NCBI GenBank assembly: GCA_000310025.1
Contig: FN649070.1
Coordinates: forward strand, 1 to 10,033
Source: Ectocarpus siliculosus
Taxonomy: Eukaryota; Sar; Phaeophyceae; Ectocarpales; Ectocarpaceae
Direction of reading: 5' to 3'
DNA: 10,033 nt
Made by a program: the position numbers and the translations under genes. How positions within the stretch are numbered: the stretch's first letter is position 1; the number at the start of each line of letters is the position of its first letter. Under the pieces are notes generated by a model. It was not told the origin of the DNA. It did not search any database and saw only the letters and a program-made list of their open reading frames with translations. This document shows positions 1-7,330 of this stretch, piece after piece.

Positions 1-575
1 AGCAACAAATGAGTACGCCCCCCCCCCCCCGATGCACGCATCCTTTCCCGCCCCCCTCTCATGGCACCGCACCGCCGTACCACGTCCTAGACAGGGAAAG
101 AAAAAGGAAAGAAAAAATACAGGCTCCTACACTACGCACGAAGAAAAGCGCATGATGACAAAAAAAGGAGGTTTGCGCGCGCGTGTGTGTGTGTGTTGTG
201 ACTCACGTCCACGACCTCAGGCTCCGGCGGGGCTTCAGGCTTCGGCGCTGCAGCAGCTCCGCTGCTGCTGACATCCTTCGTCTCACCCTCCTCCCCAGCA
301 GCCGTCGCCGGCGACGCGTCCTTGCCGTCAGGGGTGGCTGCAGCCTCCTTCGGATCCTTGGTCTTGCCTAGGGAGTCCAGCCCTTCCGGGGCCACGGTCA
401 TGCGCAACACGCTCTCGGAACGGGGGCGCGCCGAGAAAGGCGTCACGTTTACCCGTTCCCGTTGTACTGGCCTTGTTGCTCTAGAGCGTGCTCCCAGCGG
501 GAGCTGGAATGCGGTGGCCTGCGGATGATGCGGGAGGCAAGGACACCAAACGCGGAAGGATGTGTTGTGTTAAAC
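1..575 (-). CDS. Possible partial spliced gene, unknown product
   Basis: On the minus strand one frame is open from about 575 down to 207. The part from the ATG at 401-399 to 207 encodes 65 residues rich in Ala, Pro, Glu, Lys and Ser, with the flavour of a disordered, acidic protein tail. The frame reaches a GTGAGT donor exactly on a codon boundary. A 120-nt stretch follows, ending in a long pyrimidine tract and TAG (acceptor at 88-87). Downstream of it the frame stays open to the window edge (86-1), although it then crosses a run of 13 G. I do not recognise a family. The biased composition and well-placed splice signals favour a real exon; the low complexity and the G run argue for caution. 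The true start is unknown: 401 is the first in-frame ATG in a plausible place, and an upstream exon is possible. Confidence 0.4.
18..30. repeat. Poly-C run
   Basis: Thirteen consecutive C on the plus strand. It would be an uninterrupted Gly-coding or Gly/Arg-coding run if the second exon fragment on the minus strand is real, which counts mildly against that exon. Confidence 0.9.
87..206 (-). other. Candidate 120-nt spliceosomal intron
   Basis: Reading the minus strand, the donor is GTGAGT at 206-201. The acceptor is a roughly 28-nt almost pure pyrimidine tract (118-91) ending in CTGTCTAG, with AG at 88-87. Both signals match eukaryotic U2-type introns. The donor falls between codons of the upstream open frame, and the downstream frame has no stop before the window edge. 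Inside the intron, next to the donor, is an alternating purine-pyrimidine repeat (175-196). Confidence 0.5.
175..196. repeat. (GC)n(GT)n microsatellite
   Basis: Four GC dinucleotides (175-182) run directly into seven GT dinucleotides (183-196), giving 22 bp of uninterrupted purine-pyrimidine alternation. Such tracts can adopt Z-DNA and are length-unstable. It lies within the candidate intron, a few bases from its donor. Confidence 0.9.
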
Positions 576-2080
576 GCCGCGTTCTTGTTGGGAGAAAAAA
601 TCGGGGCCGAACCGAAAACATGCGCACGAAGCCCCACTTCATGAACGCCAGAGTTGGAAAACCGGCGCGACATATTTCTCGCGAGGTGTACTTGTACCGT
701 GCATGTGTTTCGTCACGTGGAGTTATATGGCAAACTCAAAAGCAAATTCTCAGATAATCACACGCCGGAGATGCTCTTGTCGCGCAAACAGAAGTGAAAC
801 GGTTTTTTCTCCCTGCGCTCGTGCTCTGTATGCTTCATTAGCAGCAGATTCGACCAGTGTTTATCGCGGGATCGTGTTCCAAGTCCTGCTGGTGCTCCCA
901 CAGAAATAGTCTGGTGTCGAAGCCTGCGGCACCGAAGGCATGTTGAACCGCTTTCTCCGGTCACAAAGGAAAGAGACCTACAGCAGTAAGCGCCAACACC
1001 AGACCAAAACAGGGCAACACTACCACACCAGACGTGAGAAGGTGATTGTGTGCCGGGTGTGTCACCGACGATATCGCCTCAGAGTCTCGCAACCAGCTGC
1101 CTCACGTCCGGACCACGTGACAATCGAACGCTGGCTACCGGCAAACATTGCAATATGGCGGCTGCACATGCGATGTGTACACGCCGCACCCAGGCACGTG
1201 CATGTATGTACACGGTATCCGGTGGACAACGAGCGCGTTGGCGAGGCAAACAACAGAAACTCCGAGATCAAGCTCTCCGCTTGCATGGCGGAATCTGCGC
1301 GGAGCAAAGGCCAGCTCACCGCATTTAGCTGCAAGAGGCCAGCTGCGGCGGCAAGGGCCGTCAACGTGCGCCCCATGACGCAGACAACGGGATCGAACGC
1401 GACACCTCCAGCGGCAACGCGCTACGGTCGGAACCTGCGTAAGGATTCGGGAGACCAGCCGGGAACAGACGGCCCCCACGAGACACCTGTCCGTGTCACG
1501 ATCACGCACGAGGCAGCGATGCCAGCGTGATTTAGTTCAGCTGCTGCTCTTGCGTGGTGCTGCGCTGTCAATATCTGTGTCTTCGATCCCCTCCCCCCCT
1601 CCCCCCCCCGTCTAACCACAATATTCAAGCTGTACGGGGGGCGGGGCACCGTAGGATCTTTCCGCACAACTGAAGATCAAAAAGACAGATTGCAGGCAGC
1701 AGCAGCAGCAGCAACCCGTCCGCCCACTGGAAGCTGCCAACATCCGCGCCTCTTAAACTCCACGATGCTGCATCAAATCGCGGCGCTGGCGGGTTCATCT
1801 GCCGTTGGTCTCGGTGAGGAATGCACAGAAAATACCCCGCCAAGGGCAAACAAACAAATCTCCTTTTACAGCAACACGCGCTGGTCGCGTGCCCGTTTTT
1901 TTTTTTTTACGACTTACCACCACCATGGCTATGCATTGACACAACTGCCCGCTCCCCACGCAGCCGGATGTGGCATTGAATGCCTGTAAGGCTATACATT
2001 CACCTGACCGATAACTTACGTATGTGCGCAGCGTCTCTCCTTCCCTCGAGAGAATCGAAATGTTGTCATTGCACTCTTTC
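576..2080. other. Stretch without recognisable genes
   Basis: I see no supportable gene here. Open frames up to about 196 residues exist (for example 940-1530 plus), but antisense frames through the same bases are just as open and none resembles a known family, so they look like by-products of GC-rich composition. Visible landmarks are C-rich runs at about 1588-1610, a CAG/GCA repeat at about 1693-1712 and a T run at about 1896-1908. The stretch could be intergenic or intronic sequence of the minus-strand gene at the left edge. Confidence 0.6.
1692..1713. repeat. CAG/GCA trinucleotide repeat
   Basis: A short run of about six GCA/CAG units followed by a variant CAA, in sequence without a supported gene. 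Confidence 0.8.
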
Positions 2081-2350
2081 TCGGTGACAAAAATGGCATG
2101 ATCTACGACGACATGGGCATGTAATCTACGATCTACGACAATGGCACATGATCAAACATTACCATTTGCTCGAGTGATCAAACTCTCTCTGGCACATGAT
2201 GATGATTGCTGTGAGTACTGGAGTGACGAAAGACGTTGGCACGCGCACAACCTCAGCCACGGTTTATCATCACGTGACGAAGGTCGATGGCTGGCGTGAC
2301 GAAAGGACGCTTTACTGCCCGGGAATACTGCTGTAAGAAACGTCAATTTT
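2080..2350. repeat. Cluster of short degenerate repeats
   Basis: Two families of short repeats are interleaved. TCTACGAC-like and GGCA(C)ATGATC-like words recur between about 2090 and 2200. A CGTGACGAAAGGACG-like word recurs three times at about 2222, 2271 and 2296. Copies are imperfect and irregularly spaced, so this is an eroded minisatellite-like region rather than a clean array. No gene is visible in it. Confidence 0.45.
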
Positions 2351-2545
2351 TCAATTTTTCGGTTCGAGGCTAAAATCTTTTTGTGGAGCAAACACCAGCA
2401 TACTGCTGTTCTTCTTATAATTGAGTGTCTTTTATTTCTGGCTGTTGGTCGAATACCGAATACTCATGATTTTTCTTAAAATGATAATTTCTTATTGTTT
2501 GGCTCTATCGCCTGGCTTATACGTCACTCAGTTACTGTGAGTAGA

Positions 2546-2560
2546 TCTTTAGGACTAACC
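2546..2560 (+). repeat. Left terminal inverted repeat (perfect core)
   Basis: The 15-bp core is exactly complementary to 2788-2802. Four further matching bases (AGTA) lie outside it, across a two-base mismatch. Confidence 0.7.
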
Positions 2561-2650
2561 CTAACGCGTTCTGATTGGTCGGGCGTTGTTCGGCGTTGGT
2601 TCTGGCGGCCGATTCCTCTCCAGCACCCTGTCCCCGTTCCGCATTTCGAG

Positions 2651-2669
2651 CACGCGGCGCAGCCGCGTG
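2651..2669. repeat. Hairpin inside the MITE-like element
   Basis: CACGCGGC and GCCGCGTG form a perfect 8-bp stem around a 3-nt loop, near the middle of the element. Confidence 0.75.
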
Positions 2670-2738
2670 CCGCCCAGTTCGCGGCCGCTAGGCCGTGCTT
2701 TGGCCGTGGGTGAGGGTTAGGGTAGATGTGGGGTGAGC

Positions 2739-2775
2739 AACCTAGCCTTGCTCGCGTGAAGAACCTAGCCTTGCT
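2739..2775 (+). repeat. Direct repeat pair, 23-bp period
   Basis: AACCTAGCCTTGCT occurs at 2739-2752 and again at 2762-2775, within the right half of the inverted-repeat element. Confidence 0.8.
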
Positions 2776-2787
2776 ACGTTCAACATC

Positions 2788-2802
2788 GGTTAGTCCTAAA
2801 GA
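2788..2802 (-). repeat. Right terminal inverted repeat (perfect core)
   Basis: This is the exact reverse complement of 2546-2560, with the outer TACT at 2805-2808 matching the left-hand AGTA at 2540-2543. Confidence 0.7.
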
Positions 2803-2814
2803 GTTACTATCAAT

Positions 2815-3300
2815 GTGTAACCAAGGCTCGTTACTGTAGTTGCCGTTTCTTATGTTACCCATTGTTTCGACAACCATATCTTCCGTCCACGAACGTCTCC
2901 CAACCGATGAGTGCGAAACACAGAAACTAAATGGAAAAACCACTGCCGGGGGTCTCGTCTAACAGGTGCTTCCAAGGTGCCGAGGTGTGCCGCCCCCCCC
3001 GCCCCCCCCTGTGCAACAATCGAAACAATGCATTGTTCGGAAGAAACGCACAAAGACACTCAAGCTATTTGCCATGAACTCCGGTCCCCTACGGTTGTTT
3101 CTTACTTGTATAGTTCATGCCTCTGTGGGTGTGTGTTTTCTTGTTCGGATGTTTCTTATCTTTGCGTCCGTTTTGAGGCGTGTTTCTAAGTCAATCTTTC
3201 TTATGTTTCCTCCAAAGTTTAGGGTCTTTTTCTTATATAATTTTCTTAACGGCGGGCCGCAACTGTACTCGTGACCACGCTTTACTCGATCAGCTCGATT
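2815..3300. other. Stretch without recognisable genes
   Basis: No gene is supportable. The word TTTCTTA(T) keeps recurring (about 2847, 3097, 3152, 3198, 3230), and a TATATAA lies at 3234-3240. A C-rich run is at about 2993-3010. The TATATAA could be a promoter element of the retrotransposon LTR that should lie to its right, but nothing else supports this. Confidence 0.5.
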
Positions 3301-3839
3301 CAACAATATTTCAAATGATGGATGTGAGTCTCTGTTGTAGATGCTACATACGTCCTACTCGAGGCCCTTTGTCCAACTGTTCCTCCGCTTGTTCTGCGGA
3401 TCTTTCCGTGCGGTCCGCGGGCGTCAGTATGTCACTGTATGCACATGCCCGCCTACCGCACGTCCTGCAACCGCCCGGCGAGTTTTTTGTCCTCTCACGC
3501 CCGGGGAGACTCCCCGGCAACGTGTCAGCGCTGTGCCGCGTCAGCACGCCAAGCACAGACTGCTGTGTCTGCGTCACCACCTCGTCAGGTTAGTTCTGCG
3601 TCATCAGGGCTGAGGAGCGGCGTGCTGCGCACACCCCTCTTCGCCCCTCCTCTGTCACTCTTCTTCTTCTTTCCCTCTCTTCCCAGAGACCACACCGTTG
3701 GCTCTTCCTAGAGCACTACTCCTGTCCCGCAAGTCGGTACACTCGCGGCCCCACCACCGTCGCCCCGGAAGTCTCCTCTGGTCTCACAGTCGAGAGAAGG
3801 TTCAACCCTTCCGTCGGTCTGAGATAAGTCACCCTTGTC
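3300..3839 (+). other. Presumed 5' LTR / leader region of the Gypsy-type element
   Basis: In LTR retrotransposons the primer-binding site follows the 5' LTR directly or after a few bases, so this stretch, immediately left of the site at 3840, should contain the LTR. I could not define its ends: no matching second LTR copy is visible in the window, and the bases just before the site end in CTTGTC rather than the usual CA. The stretch contains a GC-rich perfect hairpin (3501-3517) and C/T-rich segments at about 3640-3690. No gene is seen. Confidence 0.35.
3501..3517. repeat. GC-rich hairpin
   Basis: CCGGGGAGACTCCCCGG is a 17-nt near-perfect palindrome (7-bp stem with a 3-nt loop). It could be an RNA stem-loop of the LTR transcript or simply chance. 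Confidence 0.6.
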
Positions 3840-4100
3840 TGGTGTCAGCGGCAGGATTCATGTACGGGGTTGGGGCCGGAGTCGCGGGCGGGGTTGGGGA
3901 CGGGGGTGTGGGGGTTGGAGGGGAAGGAGTGGCCGCTAGACGGGCGACGTTAGGAGGGTCAAACCCTTTGTCCTCGACGTGGCCGCCGGACGGAGGGTCA
4001 CCGGATTCAGCGACGGCGGGGGTAGAAAGTTCGTCCGCGGTAGCGTTCAATTCCCCGTTGAAGTTGAGGTTTTCGAGGTTGTGTTGCTGTTCGAGGAGTT
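3829..4100 (-). pseudogene. Inverted duplicate of the gag 5' segment
   Basis: Read on the minus strand, the left arm encodes a Gln-rich start (RFQQQLLEQQHNLENLN), then the conserved ELNATADELSTPAVAESGDPP segment, then a 25-residue portion missing from the right arm, then a Pro/Thr-rich stretch, and it stops within the flanking LTR-side sequence. The open frame on this strand (3829-4290) begins inside the right arm read antisense, so its first half is meaningless. This is not an independent gene. It is a second copy of the gag segment in reverse orientation and useful evidence of how the fuller Gag read. The extra 25 residues, in frame, suggest the left copy retains an older or allelic version and the right copy suffered a deletion. 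Confidence 0.7.
3840..3859 (+). promoter_or_regulatory. Retrotransposon primer-binding site (tRNA-Leu-like)
   Basis: The 20 bases beginning TGGTGTCAGCGGC are the complement of a tRNA 3' end. Read as tRNA they give CCA, discriminator A73, a 7-nt acceptor strand CGCTGAC, a 5-nt T-stem strand CCTGC and the T-loop end GAAT. Conserved A58 and C61 fall at the correct spacing. A partner acceptor strand would begin GTCAGCG, which resembles eukaryotic tRNA-Leu (they commonly begin GTCAG), and A73 fits Leu. The match stops exactly after 20 bases. It lies on the same strand as the gag and pol remnants and upstream of them, as a minus-strand primer site should. Confidence 0.75.
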
Positions 4101-4261
4101 GCTGCTGGAACCGCAGCAAAACCTCGAGAATCTCAACCACAACGGGGAACTGAACGCTACCGCGGACGAACTTTCTACGCCCGCCGTCGCTGAATCCGGT
4201 GACCCTCCGGCCCCCACACGCCCGCCCCCAACCCCGTCCGCGACTCCGGCTCCAACCCCGT
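3864..4261. repeat. Long inverted repeat within the 5' part of gag
   Basis: The bases 3991-4099 are the reverse complement of 4101-4209 at roughly 90% identity, centred on base 4100 with essentially no spacer. The pairing resumes at 3864-3914 against 4211-4261 (the Pro-rich coding part), after a 75-bp segment (3916-3990) that exists only in the left arm. Both strands consequently carry an open frame encoding the same Gag segment (LENLN, then ELNATADELSTPAVAESGDPP). The right arm continues into the rest of gag, so it is the original orientation; the left arm is an inverted copy. The left arm begins four bases after the primer-binding site. A transcript across it could form a long double-stranded stem. 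Confidence 0.85.
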
Positions 4262-5589
4262 CCGTGACTCCAGCCGCCGCGCCATCCCATGACACCCCGT
4301 CTATCGCGCCGTCCACAGCAACCAATATGTCAAGCACCATCTCGCGGATGCAGAGGGTGGTCGACATGCCCCTGGATCTGCTTGGCGAGGGACGCATCGA
4401 CGAGCTCCCTCCTCATGTCATCACGCTAGTGGACCGCTTGGTGAGCCTGAAGGAGGCCAATAGGGCTGCTGATCGTGCGTCCCAGCCTATCTTGTCTGTC
4501 GCACACCCCGTCTGTCCCGGATTTGACTCGGCCATTTGCCGATGCGTTGTCTCGCCAAAACATGTCGTGCTGACGCCCCCTGATGTCAAACAATTTCCCC
4601 GCCTCACCGGCAAGAGGAGGTTGATGTCACTTCCGTCCTGTCCCAGTACCGCTTGATTGCTGGCTTTTAAGGTGAAAGGCGCTTACCCCACCAACATATC
4701 TGTCACCGAACTCGAAGAACGCGGTGATGCGGTCGCGTTTGAATCGTTCTCCCTCAGCTGCGACGGTCCCGTGTTGCAGATTTACCGAGAGATGATGTCG
4801 GGTAAGATTGATTGTTCCTCCGCTGCCGTCTCTCACGAGACTGTCAAACAAGCCAACTCTTACCCCTCGCCCACCACTTTGGCAGAGCTCAAAACCTCTC
4901 CCCTAGATCGTCTCATGCCCTCCAACATCGTCGAGGAGAGTGCACTTCGTCTTGTCAGCCTCCGTCAAGATAGCAATGAGAACGTTAGCTCGTATGCCCT
5001 CCGTCTCTAAACTGATTGCACTCGTTTTGAACAAGCTGTCGCACAAACTAACCCTACCCCTAAACGCTCGCCGTATCAAGCGCTCGTGGTAATTCTGTTC
5101 CAAAACGGCCTTGCCCCGAACGTCCGGTCCAAGGCACTAGACAAAGAACCCGTCAAAGCCCTTCGGGAGGCTATCGATCGCGCTCGCCGTACCGAGTCAG
5201 CGAATCTGTCTGGTGAAACCCGCGCTGTCAGCGCTGTTTCGCTCGCCCCTGTCCCGTCCCGCGCCCGTCTGTCTCAAAAGTTTGACACAGCGCGGGGCAG
5301 AACCGGGGCAGCACCCCGCCATTCAGGCCGGCGCCCTTGTCGGGTTGTGGTTGGTCCGCCACAGGCAGGAGCACGCCCCGCAACGGCAACAACCGCGGTG
5401 GTGGCAACTCCCGCCGCTCCAGCCAGAGGGAGCGCCCTCGCTGCTCGCACTCCACGTGGCTTCCAAAAGAAGCGCGAGGGAGCGAAGGCGGCTCGCAACC
5501 GCCGCGAGAATAGTCGCCCTATGGCGAAGCGCTCGTGTGCGGTGGACCGCACTCCTCGTATGGACCCTACCGACGATAGCGATGAGTAG
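4101..5589 (+). pseudogene. gag: Gag of a Ty3/Gypsy-type retrotransposon, broken
   Basis: Gag builds the cytoplasmic virus-like particle that packages element RNA. One frame runs to 5589, with stops at 4654-4656 and 5008-5010. From the left: a Gln/Leu-rich segment, a Pro/Thr/Ala-rich linker (about 4206-4320), a helical-looking part (about 4330-4480), and a capsid-like domain (about 4670-5215). The capsid-like domain contains a retrotransposon-gag signature: LVSLRQDSNENVSSYALRL, then CTRFEQAV, then LFQNGLAPNVRSKALD. A basic Arg/Gly-rich tail follows. Around 4612-4668 the plausible sequence lies in another frame, so a compensating pair of indels, not a point mutation, explains the first stop. 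The second stop sits in otherwise continuous homologous-looking sequence and looks like a substitution. The natural start is lost at the inverted-repeat junction. Family assignment rests on the gag pattern and on the downstream protease and RT. Confidence 0.75.
5337..5380 (+). pseudogene. Degenerate CCHC zinc knuckle of Gag
   Basis: Nucleocapsid zinc knuckles have the pattern C-x2-C-x4-H-x4-C and bind element RNA. Here Cys-Gly is read at 5346-5351 in one frame. LVRHRQEH follows at 5351-5374 in the next frame, with His at the right distance and Ala (GCC) where the last Cys is expected. The first Cys position reads Leu (TTG). A single indel plus two substitutions would account for this. It lies just after the capsid-like domain, where a knuckle belongs, in Arg/Gly-rich surroundings. 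This is inference from a weak pattern. Confidence 0.35.
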
Positions 5590-5620
5590 GGTTGCCCAGC
5601 TGACGTAGGACCTGCGGTAG

Positions 5621-6454
5621 TTGGGATGTCTCCTGCTTGGTAGGAAAGTCGTGAAGAGTAAACTCTCCACGTCAGTAGCTGTCGGTACACCCGCTTTTGT
5701 TGTGCCGCGTGTCCATGTCCGCAACGGTAGTTGCGTGGTGCCTAGAGTACGTGCTCATCCTCATGGTACCGAGAGAAAGCTTTTGGGTCCCACTGCAGTG
5801 TGTCTGAATTGCGTGTCCCCTCCCCGGTGGTTGATGCCGAGGAGGTAGAGCCTCTGCCATCGTCGGTCGCGTGAACGTCTTGCGTGTGATAGTAGCAGCG
5901 CTGTGTCCTCTTCAGCTCCGTTGAGTGTTTCTGTCTGCAGCGGTGGTGGCGATGTTGGCCCGCGGAAACGTGCCACTTTTGCTGAAGTTGATTCTGTGTC
6001 CGCCTTCGTACCCGATGATGTCTGTTGCCGTAGACAATCGCGGCCTCGCCTTTCGTGTTTACGTCCAAGTGCGATGGAAGGGAACGTGGTCCCCGTGAAT
6101 GAAAAAAAGAATTCAGACGATGTGTGGTACAGCTCAAGGCTGGCGCACAAACCCAATCATTCTTGCCTGTCTCCGTCTTCGCGAGGCGTCCGAATTGACG
6201 GTTCCGTCGACTGTTCCGTGAGTAATATCACAGTGGACACAGCTACTGATGTCTCCATCGTGTCGCTTCCTTGGTTGCCATCCCATCCAACCTTGCGAAA
6301 TGCGCCACTCAAACCTGTCCCTCCGGCTGCCATATCCCTTCCAGCAGCGAACGGCTCGCCGATAGAGGTCAAGGGGTTCATTGATTTTCCATTAACCCTC
6401 TGGTTTGCAAATACCAGCTGCCCACCGCACCAACTAGTCCAGTACTTAACGTAG
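5621..6454 (+). pseudogene. pol: Pol N-terminal part with retropepsin, broken
   Basis: This frame is offset by one from the gag frame and is open apart from a stop at 5846-5848. The first 180 or so codons are unrecognised and rich in Ser, Arg and Val. From about 6195 it reads as a retropepsin-like aspartic protease, the dimeric enzyme that cleaves Gag-Pol: the active-site strand is TVDTATDVSIVS, with D-T-A at 6236-6244 in place of the usual D-T/S-G. A Pro-rich loop follows, then a strand like GSPIEVKGFIDFPLTL, matching the second half of such domains. The frame is lost soon after 6420 and continues in another frame in the linker to RT. Position directly upstream of the PR-RT linker supports the call. 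Confidence 0.7.
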
Positions 6455-6482
6455 AAATCGTCGCCACGACCCGAAACCGTCC

Positions 6483-7030
6483 GTGGCTGCTGTCCATAGC
6501 GATTCCATACAAGTCGCCGTATCCCTGCGTGAACGCGTCGATATCTCACCGATGCGCGAGGCGCTTGCTGTCGCCTACACTGATTGTCGTCCACCGGAAG
6601 ATTGTACAGTCGTTGTCGAACCTCGGATCATTTCCGAACAAGACTTTTCCCACGACGAAACACTCAGTCCCTTCGAAAACACTGTCGTTGCCCGTACTCT
6701 AGCTACATGGCACGCTTCCGATGGATCTGTCGTTATCCAAATCGCCAATCCGTCTTGAGATGGCGTCCGTCTCTATAATGGTCCATGTCTCGGTCAATTG
6801 TCCACAGTAACTGTCACTGAACCTGACCAACTTCATGCCAATTCTGTCGCGAACACACCCGTCACCGACGACGAACTTCTCCACGCCGAGTCCGAACTCG
6901 AAGAGTCTCTGTCCAAGGCCTTCGACAAAACCATGCTCACATCCGAGCAACAACCGTCCTGCTGTCCTCGACTTGTGCGCAAAATACCGTCCTGTCTTTT
7001 CTCTGTCAATGTCCGAACTAGGCCGCTGCA
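6483..7030 (+). pseudogene. pol: Gypsy protease-to-RT linker, broken
   Basis: This segment joins protease to reverse transcriptase in Ty3/Gypsy polyproteins and has a recognisable consensus. Visible pieces are CTVVVEPRI (about 6604), VVARTLATWH (about 6684), VVIQIANPS followed by a stop at 6756-6758, DGVRLYNGPCLGQLS, and an acidic helix of the type DDELLHAESELEESLSKAF (about 6868-6925). The next piece, VLDLCAKYRPVFSLSMSELG, is in a different frame (about 6960-7030). The original frame then resumes, so two opposite indels bracket it. The order and spacing match a Gypsy pol, and the damage shows an inactive copy. Confidence 0.75.
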
Positions 7031-7288
7031 CCTTACAGAAGCCACGTTCCCGGTGCCACCAGGCACACGTCCTGTCGATTGTCCGCCGTACCGTCCGAAT
7101 CCCCGTGTCGCAACCGCCTCCGACGAATGTGTCGCCGAAATGCTCGAATGGGAAATCATTGAAAAACGGCAGTCCCCGTTTCTGCGTAGACTAACCGCCA
7201 CACCCTCAACCGCCACATCGTCCGTATAACTTGGACCATGCCTAACCTCGAGTCCTGCCTGGATGCCGTCGGCCAAGCTCTCCACACC
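7030..7288 (+). pseudogene. pol: Reverse transcriptase N-terminal fragment (Gypsy type)
   Basis: RT copies element RNA into cDNA. The fragment starts with the family hallmark GTRPVDCPPYRPNPRVATA and continues DECVAEMLEWEIIEKRQSP. It then jumps to GSPRFCVD followed, after a frame change, by RHTLNRHIV and MPNLESCLDAVG. In intact Gypsy RTs about 15 residues separate the EKR-x-SP motif from DG-x-PRFCVDYR. Here they are missing, and the shared Ser-Pro codons at the join suggest a short deletion at microhomology. FCVD-R-LN is RT motif 1/2; MPNLESCLD precedes the first catalytic Asp. The catalytic Asp region and YxDD are not present downstream. The fragment is dead, truncated and multiply frameshifted. 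Confidence 0.8.
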
Positions 7289-7330
7289 ACCTTAATGAAA
7301 CCTCAACCTTTCTCGGGTTCGGCCCATGCC

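Larger units (their letters stand above)
2534..2814. mobile_element. Small inverted-repeat (MITE-like) element
   Basis: A 15-bp perfect inverted repeat, TCTTTAGGACTAACC at 2546-2560 and its complement at 2788-2802, bounds about 240 bp. Extended outward to 2534 and 2814 the arms still match at about 22 of 27 positions, and just inside them CCCTAA-type words are also inverted (about 2558-2566 against 2711-2723). The interior contains a perfect 8-bp-stem hairpin (2651-2669) and a 14-bp direct repeat (2739-2752 and 2762-2775). There is no coding capacity. This matches the build of a non-autonomous terminal-inverted-repeat element. I could not find a convincing target-site duplication, so the ends and superfamily are undetermined. 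Confidence 0.5.

Noticed and set aside
449-673. 74-residue minus-strand open frame upstream of the left-edge gene
   Set aside because: It could be an upstream exon, but it ends in a stop, no good splice donor is evident before that stop, and nothing in the peptide is recognisable.
940-1530. 196-residue open frame on the plus strand
   Set aside because: No recognisable domain, basic random-looking composition, and two antisense frames of over 100 residues are open across the same bases. This points to GC-rich composition rather than coding.
2557-2723. Telomere or subtelomere
   Set aside because: Only isolated CCCTAA and TTAGGG words occur, in inverted orientation inside a small element, with no tandem run.
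3840-3859. tRNA gene on the minus strand
   Set aside because: Only the 3' 20 bases of a tRNA are represented. The remaining cloverleaf is absent, and the position and strand fit a retrotransposon primer site.
3829-4290. 153-residue minus-strand open frame as an independent gene
   Set aside because: Half of it is the inverted copy of gag and the other half is gag read antisense; the inverted repeat explains it entirely.
5274-5724. Overlapping minus-strand open frames of about 130 residues
   Set aside because: They are antisense to the gag tail in Arg/Gly/Ala-rich sequence and show no family resemblance.
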